Assembly (NCBI GenBank): GCA_949361645.1 | Contig: OX442433.1 | Span: 5,528,177-5,592,176, forward strand | Reading direction: 5' to 3' | DNA length: 64,000 nt | Source: Spongilla lacustris | Taxonomy: Eukaryota; Porifera; Demospongiae; Spongillida; Spongillidae | Part shown: in pieces, positions 54,211-64,000 of the stretch | Numbering within the stretch: position 1 is the first letter of the stretch | Layout of the letters: each line of letters begins with the position of its first letter | Translations under genes and position numbers: made by a program | Notes under the pieces: model-generated | Told to the model about the DNA's origin: nothing | Databases searched by the model: none | The model's input: the letters and a program-made list of their open reading frames with translations, nothing else

Positions 54211-54408
54211 CAATAGAAAAAGTGCCACGTGTCAGGGGTGATACTTAAGCACGTACAACAGGTCTAGCGCCTGCAAGAGGTAAGACAGTGCGGCACTGAT
54301 GACATATAATAAAATTCATTACAATGGACAGGAGGCGTATCCTTATTAGTTAGGGGGGGGGGGCATAGGCCGGGTTTGCCCCCCCCCCCTGTATCCGCCA
54401 CTGTCCAC

Positions 54409-56012
54409 AGTATACAGCACGCAACCGTACAACCTGCAAAACGCTATTGTGGATTAGCTCGCGATCACTAAACAATGCCCTGACTGCTGATTCCATATCA
54501 TTTTCGTCGTTCTTGTCTAGGATCCGTCAATACGGAGGCAATGAGACAAGAAAACTTTTTTGTCATTCGCAGCGCCATTTGTGGACCGCGAATCCCCCGT
54601 ACCGTGCTGTAGCAATAGTCTAACAATAATCCAATTAGCGGTCAAATCCCCCACTAATCTCCTGTATGTCCCGGATGGGGGGGGGGGGGGGGGGGGGGGG
54701 GTTGCACTCTTACCATTGATAGGTGCAGAAACGTAGCGACATCACGACGGTCTACTGGCTAACTGGACATAAAAGCAACTTTCAAACTAACTACACAACT
54801 AACAACCTCAGTAGGAAGAAGCGGCAATAGAAACAGTACAGGTAGCAACAGCCATCGTAATAAAGCAGGAAACATACAAGCATTACGTAAACGCAATAAT
54901 TGAAAGGTGAGGGGGGGGGTGGGGGGGGGGGGGGGGGGGGGTGTGGAAACTGCAATTCCAGATCAGCTCTGTAGCTGTTGAACAGACGCCCGATTTTTTT
55001 TTCTTTTTTCTGGATCTGCTCTGTAGCTTTTACGAGCAGATACCTCTCGTCACTTAGCTCTCCTCTTTTATTGTCGTGAAGGCCTATTGACAAAAACAAC
55101 TTCGCTACCTAAAAATGGTGAAGAAAACTTAAAACACAAATGAAACTCGCTATACGTGATAACGTGAAACATTGCCATGGGTATAATCTCCGTTTTAATA
55201 TAGCACTGCATATTACGTAATGATTACGTATATCAGTTTCATGCTTTATTTATATATCTGATACCAGCAGATGTTTATCCAGGAAATTGGTATAATCGGC
55301 GCTCTTTAAAACCGTTCCTATCTCGAGTTATACTTACCCAGAAAGACGACAAAATTGGGACTGGAAACGAGAATAGTACGAGCTTTTTTGTTCTCTTAAA
55401 GCAAACGGTCTGGCGACTTGAACAAAACATGAAAATGACCGTCTTTCCATTCCGGTTCGATAGCAACAAAGAGCTACACTATCCGTTTCTCGGTTCGTGA
55501 ATTATACGCGGGTCGCGGTTTTGTAATGATTTCATGATACGGCACCAATCCTACTACCGTAGGTTCCGATAAAAAGTAATGATGTGTAGCCCATCAAAAG
55601 GCTACATGTATTGGAGTAACAATAGCAGTTAGCCTAACAAAGAGTAATATAAAAGGGTTATGGAAGTAATGGTACGTGTAGGCCCCAAAAGCATTTACTT
55701 CATGACTGTGTGAGACAATGCGCTTACTATAATGTTAAACTGAAAGCCTTTTACATCGCATCATGAGTAATACAAATAACCATTTGCAGTGTGATGGTTG
55801 TAAATGCTTGTTATATAATGCTGTCACCACACCCTTGCTTTTGACCAATGAATAATGTGCATCAGTACTTTCCCAAGGTGTCAGCATCAGGATCCTGTAA
55901 TTCAGACTACTACACACACAACAACAATACAAAATTGGTTCAATGCCATGTAATGAGGGCAGAGGAGTTAAGTTGAAGCACAGTAGGCCATTTTAGAAAT
56001 CCAATTCTTTTG
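54409..56012. other. Spacer with homopolymers, no clear gene
   Basis: G runs at 54677-54701 and 54910-54941 are present. The frame at 54791-55099 (minus) contains a proline run made by the G tract and no known domain. 55395-55500 is an inverted, about 90% similar copy of 63117-63222. A T-rich stretch follows. Confidence 0.5.
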
Positions 56013-59000
56013 TTATATATTTTCTTTTGTAGTATTTGATGCCGATACAGAGATTTTATCTTTGATACAATAAAAGCATTTTTTTGTTACCTCTCCAACA
56101 TCCACAACATACAGAAGATGCACACCAGGAAATGCTCCCAAGAGTATATCTACAGTAGGTGTTGTCAGAGGTTGAAATGCTTCTTTTGCAGCGTCACATT
56201 TTGAGCTTGTACCAGTTGCTTCACAAGCAAAATAATCCAAAATAGCTATATACAGCTGTTCACCATTTTGTGCAATAATGGTGGTTCCTGCTGTGATCAT
56301 TGATACATGAAGGATGAAATAGCAGAGTAGAATTAGAATCCTTATCTCAGCTGTAGGTAGGAATGCTGCTGCATTGGAATTCCTCCGCTTTAGGAAATTA
56401 TGCTGAAAAGTTAAAAAAAAAATTGAGACAATATGTTCTACATGTACATGGGTTGAAATACCTTGATAGCTGTTGAGAAGGTGATGATCAGTAATGGCAC
56501 ACCAATAGCAGTAATCACACTCATCATAAATGCAAATGAGAAGTATGCGGCATCTGGGTTCTTTATAAGACACACAAGTTGTGGGTAAATGGTGGTCAAA
56601 TATCCTCCAGTTGAAAATGCAGCAGTTACAGGAATGCAAGGCAGCAACACTGCCAAGAGCACTACTGTGAGATGGAGTGTTTTGCTTTTGTCAAGACCTC
56701 GGGAATAGGCAGGGAACTGCGTTTTCATAAAAATAACACTCACATGGCATAACCAAAAAATGCCAAGCTGAATAATTGAGTAGACATAAAAACTTCCTGT
56801 GCACAGTTCACAAGAAGAAAAATAGAATATATTTTAAAAGTTAGCTTGAACAAATATACTATGCTATTTATGCAAAACTTTTAAATATGATTGACTGCGT
56901 GGTACCAAGATGGTGATTTTAAATGATTAAATCTTTGCAGTTCAAATGTAAACATACAGAAAAACTATTTGAGAAGCCGGGTTTCAGTTGACCCAAAACG
57001 TTGTATGTACATACACATGTATGCACTTCATTCTTTACCTATTACTGAACAATATGTAGTTGGTTCCTCCAAAGCCTCAGTAAAATATTCGCTACTGCAA
57101 TATAATGTCTTGCGATCCACCAATATTGAGATTAATATAAACAGTGCTAAAGAAAGTCAATATGTATAACTCCAATATTGACATCACTGCAAAGTGCTTA
57201 CCAAATACCACGCTGGGAATTGCCATATAGGGAATAATTATAGCGGGGAATACAAACCTGAAATACAGCAGTGCATTTTGAATGAAAGTGAAGAAAATAT
57301 AATTATACATGTATATAAATAATTTACATTTTCTTTCTCCGTGCGTAGGAAGTTATAATCAACAGTACTCCACACACAACTGCTGCAAATGCTGCCATAC
57401 ATTCAATCACAAAATCCCCGTCTGAAATTCCATCTGAATACAACTTCAATGTGTCACACTTTGGTCTACATGTTCCATTGGTTAAGATGAACTGGTCACT
57501 GCAGTTCACCATTATCTTCGTAGTTGTAGCATTATAGAACAAAGAGACTGGCATTTCTGAACAGAGAAAACAATTCAGATTAGAATTATAAACTGAACAA
57601 CAAACCATTTCCTGATATGCTGGAAAGACTTTCACAGTTTGGAATTTGGTCCTTTAAAGTAGGGATGCTCAGTGCCATCTGCCACTCATCTTTGCACACA
57701 TCTGTACTTATTAGTAAACATTGCTCTCTGCTAACTGTTGCATTGGCACCACACAGAGGGAACAGATACAGACACATGAATGGTATCAAATATGATATGC
57801 ATGTTTGAGAGGCTCCAATTACTGTAAGGCCATTCTTGATGAGCTGAGCAGTGTTCTCATTGGCCTCTTGGTCCACATCTGCCTCAATGGCAATAGAGCT
57901 ATCATTACATGACACACCGCAGTTCTGGGTTTGATATAACACTTGCAGGCATGTGGATTTATTATAATTAGTACATCCAGCTGCAACTGGTCCCAGCTGC
58001 AGTGAATAAAATTTAATTGTTTTTACATGTGGCAGTATAAAAGCCAGCTACATGTATTTATAGGGACCCCATTTATTTCCACGACTTGTCGACACAAGCC
58101 CTCGACAAATCTATTGTGGTAAGGGTTTAACTCTAGGCGGCAAAAATTAATAACGATAAACGTTCGCTGGGCTGCGAGACGTGCATGCTGCATGCAGTAA
58201 CGACTAAAAGTAATCGTATTACAGTGTAAATGCATTGCGACGTTGACTTATTCAGCGGCCACCATTTGGGCGTGTTGTAGTCAAATTGTAATCTATTATA
58301 CACACTTTTGTCACCCCACCCCTCCCGCGCCAATGATATTATACGATTGCCAACCATGCAGGCGTGAGGAGAGGAATAAAAATAAATAAACATAGAAGTG
58401 ACAAAAATTATAACTGTGCATGCAGAGACGAATTATGTTTCGTTTATACACTGACCTTGAGAGATAGGAGCTATAGAAGTGATTATCAGTACTAAATTTA
58501 GTATAGCTCAGGGAAATGATAAAAAGTGGTAATGAGGAGAAAGGGCGAGGCCGAATTTTTAAAATTGAAGTTGACACAAAAAAGGAGCATGATTTTTGTC
58601 ATATGAATAAAGATGCAATACAGTAAATGAATCAGTTGCGCAAATTAAATGCAATCCGGCGGTACCGGTATACGATAATAATAATTATTATACACATCAA
58701 GTAACACATGTATTAGTTGACAATTGTCAAGCATTATAGTCTTTGGAATCGCCTCTCGTCAGTGTATGCCAAATTTCACCTTTAGCAAAGCTGGGCTTTG
58801 GCCACACCTTATTTAGGCTGCGCCGAAATGTTTGTCCGCGCGCGCACTATAGATGTACAAAAAATTATGCAAAGCTGTCGTGTGATGACATCCTGTAGCA
58901 GGTCGAAGTTTACCTTGTAGGCCATTTCGGTCCTGTAAGCAGTAATTCGACGCTATATCCGAGCCTTGTGGACCTTTCTCGATTGTTTTTGCATTCACGA

Positions 59001-60784
59001 TAGCTGTGCATGCCGCAAACAAGTCCTGGAATGTACGGTCCACAACGCTAGGAGCATCCGAACGTGGAGAGTATACGCGCGCTTCACTGACAGGTAAAGA
59101 GAAGGCGCAAATCGGTCAACGAGCAGCTGAATTTGGCGTTTGCTCTCCGGGATTTCAAAGTAATTATCGATCCAATATGCGGAACTGATAAGCTCACTCC
59201 GCGGTTAAATGTTCAAATTTTGCATGAATGATGATTAGTCAAGATCCTAGACACCAGTATATATAGGAACCATAGCGGCCGTAGCGACCGTGTACAGCCG
59301 CTACGCTTTTATCAGGCAGCTACATTTTATCATGTACATGTGGCGGTGACTAAGCACTGATCAGAAGTGGCCTGCATGGACCCTTAAATATTAGACTTAG
59401 AACAGTCAAAATTTATATAATGATCATTATCTTGAAAACCCAATGTGCATGCATGCGGACATAGTCATAGATATAAAATGAACTGAAATATACATGTGCT
59501 CACGATGATTATACTATTATTGTCGTGCTTAAAATATGAATATGGGATCGTTCACGAGAAATGGGACCTAGCGCATATTATAAAAAAATGTTATAAAAAT
59601 GGCATTACGTTTGAATTGCTATAACGTTCGAACGGTTAAAGCTATCAACTTCATATTTTCGGCACTTTATGCTACTCTATTTATCTATATATGGTAAAGT
59701 ACATTTTGGGGTCTTGAACATGCTACATGCCAGTATATAGCGACATCCGATACCCCAAGGGGTTCAAACTCGCCCTAACTTTCGACAGGAATACTCAAAT
59801 CGCTCCAAATTCGTTTTATACATAAAGAGGTCCCTTAGCTATTGGATTGTTCTGTTCGTTAATTTTTATGTCATCCGTTACGGAGATACAGTTGAACAAA
59901 CTCCGTGCACTTTTTCCCGCTCTTTTCTCGCGCCAATGATATAACCACCGCCTCCCCATACATTGAGCGGGACGCGATTTGCTCAAATCATTGGCGGGAA
60001 TCGAGCGCGAAAACGTGCACGTAGTTTGTTCAACTGTATCTCCGTAACAGATGGCATTAAAATTAACGAACAGAACAATCCAATAGCTAAGGGACCTCTT
60101 TATGTATAAACCGATTTTGGAGCGATTTGAGTATTCCTGCCGAAAGTTAGGGCGAGTTTGAACCCCTTGGGGTATCGGATGTCGCTATACTGGCATAGAG
60201 CATGTTAAAGACCCCAAAATATACTTTACCATAGATAAATAGTGTAGTATGAAGTGCCGAAAATAGGAAGTTGATAGCTTTAACCGTTCGAAAATTATAG
60301 CAATTCAAACGTAATGCCATTTTTATAACATTTTTTTATGATATGCGCTAGGTCCCTTTCCTCGTGAACGATCCGCCCAAATATACATGTATAATTATAA
60401 TTATAATATAATTATAATTATTATCATAATATAATTATGTCTACAAACCAATGTGGGTCTGAAATCGCTAGATGGGCGCCAGCCTCAGAGTTAGGGAACC
60501 GATAAGAATTAAGATTGCACGACGGGAGAGTGTATAGATCAGGTGTTACTGTAGGTAGTGTGGTACTGTGTAAATAATATTAGTGTCCTTCGTGTAATGC
60601 AATACATATAATAATAATAATAATTATTATTATTATATTTATACGCAAATTGTCTCCCCTACTGTACCTTAATCGTGGTGGTACGGTTGTACAGGTAGAA
60701 CACCGTTGGCAGAGATAGCAGCGCCCAGACGACAACTACTGTAGTACACTTAATTGCAACTTTGATGTGTCGGCTGTAGGTCAT
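56013..60784 (-). CDS. Frizzled-like seven-transmembrane receptor
   Basis: Seven exons on the minus strand: 60784-60663, 59086-58914, 57980-57606, 57556-57328, 57257-57202, 56796-56462, 56402-56013. They total 1680 nt (559 residues), are GT-AG and in perfect phase. Exon 1 starts MTYSRHIKVAIKCTTVVVVW, a signal peptide. Exons 2-3 form a cysteine-rich domain with CISYLIPFMCLYLFPLCGAN and CLLISTDVCKDEW, the C-x8-C-x6-C plus CxxxxxxxC pattern of Frizzled CRDs. Seven hydrophobic helices follow: exon 4 (one, then RRKK), exon 5, exon 6 (three), exon 7 (two, ending VHLLYVVDVGE). Frizzled receptors bind Wnt-type ligands at the cell surface. The usual KTxxxW tail motif is absent, so coupling to Dishevelled is doubtful. 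It may belong to a sponge-type Frizzled/Smoothened-like group. The exon 1 to 2 join uses a GTAGGG donor. Confidence 0.82.
59545..60374. mobile_element. Foldback MITE in intron 1 of the receptor
   Basis: The inverted halves end in GGATCGTTCACGAGAAATGG and complement. The body matches the family in the arms: GGTTAAAGCTATCAACTTC, ACATTTTGGGGTCTTG, GATACCCCAAGGGGTTC, TTACGGAGATACAGTTGAAC. It is a diverged subfamily member, 830 bp. Confidence 0.88.
60400..60640. repeat. AT-rich short tandem repeats
   Basis: Imperfect TAATTATAATTA runs at 60395-60440 and (AAT/ATT)n at 60609-60641, inside intron 1 of the receptor. Confidence 0.8.
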
Positions 60785-62052
60785 TTCTGCATGTACCGGT
60801 TACCTGTACAGAGCTAGGATTAAGATATACGAGTGATTCTTCTTATTATATGCCAAACGCAAGTATGCATGCATGCATTGTTTTGATGATACTGTGGTTT
60901 GGGGGCTGAAGAAATTCAAAGTGTGCACGTCCACTCAAGCGAACGGGCAGCTGCTGTTGCATGTAGTACTACATCGACCTGCATACCATGGCGCGATATC
61001 TTTCATGGCACTTCGAATGCGGTTTCATACATGTACAACGCATGATGATTTCATTCGCGTGTTTATTTATTTATCAAATACCTCACCATAAGGCTGTCGC
61101 TATAGATGATTTCGGTGAGAAGTCGTTTCCTTAAGCTTGGAAACGCGTGACCTAAAACGATGAATAATTGAAGTGGAGGGCAAGGTATACGTGAAATGGT
61201 ATGGGGGTGTTGTGCGGGTCTCTTTGTAAAAAGAAATAGGACAACGAAACGATGAAAGGAAGTACATGCATGCACAGGAACAGAAGTATACAAACTGTCC
61301 AAACGAGAGCTAGAGCTATCAGCTAGATGAAGTTATGAATAAGCCTAAGCTCTGCCATATGAGCACATGCAGTGGGCACATGCATAATGCAATTCCAGCT
61401 TGCCAAAAGCCAACCCAAGGCTTCAGCAGAGCCACATACTTAGATATTGTTTGGGAGTGTTTTACGTGAACAAATGCTGACACAATTAACTTTCAATTGC
61501 AACTTTGCTAAATTAATAAGCCTGTATGGAGCATATCTGGTGCATATTGCCTGGTTTTCACTGTTGCATCATATTTGGGCCACTGATGCCAATCCTTTTT
61601 GAAATACCAGTCGATTGAAATGCTGAATATTGATGGACCATGCACCCATCATTGGTTATAACATCTCTCTATGTCTTTACTTGTGCATCATTGTACAACT
61701 CCTGGTAATTGTATGCCAAAATGACATGGCTATATACCATTACTTGATTAAGTCATCAACCTTCCCTGGATATCACTGCAAAAGGATCCATACTTGTTAT
61801 CCAAAAATGGTCAGCAGTTATTAATTATCCGCCTCAGTTATTATAATTCATTAACACATATGTATGCAGGCATGCATGATCAATCTGAGCATGCCATACA
61901 TATATATGTCATGATCATGGCTGTTCTAATTAGTTGCGCACACCTTAGGCGCAACTCCTTGCCATATGTTTGAATGTGTAGGTGAGTGCATGGATGATGG
62001 ATATTAAGCATATAGTTAATTAAATATTTGTATTTATGGCCAGGCTTGCATT

Positions 62053-62058
<6 letters not shown>
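60785..62058. other. Upstream of receptor: no recognised gene
   Basis: This would hold the receptor promoter. No clear TATA box or CpG cluster is seen. Short frames only (for example 60873-61091 plus, 61063-61302 minus). Confidence 0.45.
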
Positions 62059-62134
<76 letters not shown>

Positions 62135-62213
62135 ACACACACACGCACACACACACACACACGCACACACACGTACTGACACACACATGCACACACATAC
62201 ACGCACACTATTC
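62059..62213. repeat. (CA)n microsatellite, interrupted
   Basis: Pure CA for about 74 bases, then CACACACG/TGACACAC-type interrupted repeats. It explains the Cys/Val-only open frames on the minus strand. Confidence 0.97.
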
Positions 62214-62677
62214 AGAGCTCAAACCATGTATCATGCACACACATGTACACATGGATGATGTTTGCTGATTGCATGAATTTTTTTACTCCGCTTTTTACTT
62301 CTGAGCTTACCTTTGCTCATAAATTCCGTCACACAAATTAAGACCGCTTTGGATCCCCCATCACAAGATCGTCACAATAATTCCTACATTGGCCAACCAT
62401 TAGCGTGCATAATATACCCTTTTCATCGCGTGAGCAATGACATTCATAGAAAATTATTTGTTGTCCGCCATCTTGGTGCTCAAGTTACTTTAGGACGGTA
62501 TGGGCAAAACAAAGCGTTTAATTATTAATTCAGCGGCGACCGCCATAGCGGCTCCACTTTTTGTACCGTGTGCTTATCTATTCATGAACTTATCAATTAT
62601 TCATATCAGCTAAATCGCGAGTAAGCAGCAGGTATAAACACATGAGTGATAGCTTAAAGTTGCTACTGCTCTTTGCG
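62214..62677. other. No recognised gene
   Basis: Only short frames. Nothing structural is noted. Confidence 0.5.
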
Positions 62678-62885
62678 TTTCATAAGAAAATGGCTTCATG
62701 TTCAGTGTTGTGTTTCATAAGAAAATGGCTCCAAGTTCAGTGTTGTGTTTCATAAGAAAATGGCTCCAAGTTCAGTGTTGTGTTTCATAAGAAAGGGGCT
62801 TCAAGTTCAGTGTTGTGTTTCATAAGAAAATGGCTTCAAGTTCATCGTTGTGTTTCATCAGAAAATGCATGTCTTCAAGTTCAGT
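62678..62885. repeat. 35 bp minisatellite
   Basis: About six units of GTGTTTCATAAGAAAATGGC plus TCCAAGTTCAGTGTT, with growing divergence to the right. Confidence 0.92.
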
Positions 62886-63235
62886 GATTGCAAGTTATAT
62901 TCACATCAACCTAAAGGGTTTGGCCAATGTAGCCAAATGAAGCTTTCGGCCCTCTTAATTGACACTGTTGTGAAGAAAATGACATACTCAGTAGCCAAAT
63001 CGAAAAGAAGTTTTCAATAGGCCGGTTTTAGCAATTGGAAGGACGCTGCGAAGCTTGTCTAAAGGGCATAATTTTGCCATCAACTATCGAGAGTAACTCT
63101 CATATAGGATTTGTGCCGTATGAAACGGACAGTGTAGCTCTTTATTGCTATCGAGCCACAATGGAAAGACAATCATTTTCATGTTTTGTTCAAGTCGCCA
63201 GACCGTTTACTTTAATGTTTAATCTCCAGGGAAAA

Positions 63236-63273
63236 ATCCTTATTTAAGGATGTCATTATCCTTAAATAAGGAT
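63236..63273. repeat. Paired palindrome, copy 1
   Basis: ATCCTTATTTAAGGAT, six bases, then ATCCTTAAATAAGGAT: two near-palindromes that are also inverted copies of each other. Confidence 0.88.
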
Positions 63274-63423
63274 CATCTTTTGCATTGCATACTATTGCTA
63301 ACCAAGCAAATTAGATAATATAAATGCTATTGGTCAATTGTATACTGATTAGCCTCCATAACAAACTGTAAATGATGTCAATATGATCAATGTACATATT
63401 TTAAAACAGGGATGAAGTGGCAC

Positions 63424-63462
63424 ATCCTTATTTAAGGATTGACACCATCCTTAAATAAGGAT
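63424..63462. repeat. Paired palindrome, copy 2
   Basis: The same arrangement as 63236-63273 with a seven-base spacer (TGACACC), 190 bases downstream. Confidence 0.88.
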
Positions 63463-64000
63463 CACTACAGTAGAGGTTATTGACCTCAAAAACCATAGTG
63501 GTTTTTAAACTCTTGATTTTCTCTGATAGTCAGTTAACCCAGCTATACTCACAACCTGATTCGTTGAAAAAATAACTTGTGGTTAATAAGTTATGAGCAT
63601 TTACATCATAACACTTCAAAATTAATATCAAGCGTTTGTACTTGTACTGATGTAGATGCTATCTTCTGGTCAAACGCCAGCGTGGATGTATCCCTATAGC
63701 CTCGCTGAGACCAGTGCATGACCACGTGCACTACATGTGGTTGCACTCCATTGAACAGGCTGAGTGTGCTTTCTATTCCTATCATTTCATGCATACAGTA
63801 GCCGGGCATGTACAATGGTGGATGGGGGGGGGGGGGGGGGGGGTGGTTACGGGAGATGTAGGAAGCGCTGCCAATTCTTAGCCCCAATTAATCAGACTCG
63901 AGGGGACCACGTCATTGCCTAGGCCTACTGTTGCTGCCGCCATAGATTATGGAATTACGGTCACCTAGCTACACATGTATATATAGGCCTAGTGGCCCGC

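Larger units (their letters stand above)
53282..54403 (-). mobile_element. Internally deleted hAT element, 1.12 kb
   Basis: The ends CAGGGGCGGATACAGG and complement of CAGTGGCGGATACAGG form imperfect inverted repeats, flanked by the 5 bp direct repeat TCCAC (53277-53281, 54404-54408). Inside are a C-terminal transposase remnant (53632-53961), two copies of a 75 bp block and a 24 bp minisatellite. The body of the transposase has been lost. Confidence 0.88.
62886..64000. other. Window end: no recognised gene
   Basis: 63117-63222 is the inverted relative of 55395-55500. A 19-base G run is at 63824-63843. Two paired palindromes are listed separately. Confidence 0.5.

Noticed and set aside
61880..62208. 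Long Cys/Val-rich open frames on the minus strand
   Set aside because: They are translations of the (CA)n microsatellite.

Overview
The window is animal nuclear DNA. It is AT-rich, its short GT-AG introns are often 50-70 bases, and one complete host-type gene encodes a Frizzled-like seven-helix receptor, a metazoan family. The compact introns, the mix of transposon families and the many ACATGTA and CATGCA words suggest a sponge (demosponge), but that is inference. Almost everything outside the receptor is mobile DNA, much of it nested.

1-30806 is one very large inverted repeat. A left arm (1-11155, possibly continuing left of the window) and a right arm (18319-30806) are reverse complements, with a few percent divergence and several arm-specific indels. 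They flank a 7.2 kb centre. Short hairpins mark both the outer and the inner arm edges. The centre holds a Ginger/KRBA2-like DDE integrase gene with an SH3-like tail, a CXC-type cysteine cluster, a Ulp1-like protease and a PHD finger (11163-14264). It also holds an 89 bp satellite, a palindromic element with a 21 bp minisatellite (14722-16275), and a second, broken DDE integrase (17420-18712) whose last exon lies inside the right arm and is therefore mirrored in the left arm. The arms carry degraded transposase pieces, a foldback MITE and their own nested palindrome.

30807-48900 is a transposon graveyard: a 404 bp hAT MITE with a perfect 8 bp target duplication, a Gypsy-type LTR retroelement in pieces on the minus strand with a 1.43 kb Tc1/mariner-like palindromic MITE inside its integrase, LTR fragments that record a 1.7 kb inversion, and a ZMYM1/TTF-type hAT-derived gene (minus strand) split by an apparently intact 3.09 kb hAT transposon with a 798-codon transposase.

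50900-52725 is a seven-exon plus-strand gene, open across all junctions, that looks like the C-terminal half of a CACTA/Plavaka-like transposase. 53282-54403 is an internally deleted hAT element. 56013-60784 (minus strand) is the Frizzled-like receptor: seven exons in perfect phase, about 559 residues, with a foldback MITE in intron 1. The last 3 kb hold microsatellites, minisatellites and paired palindromes with no recognised gene.
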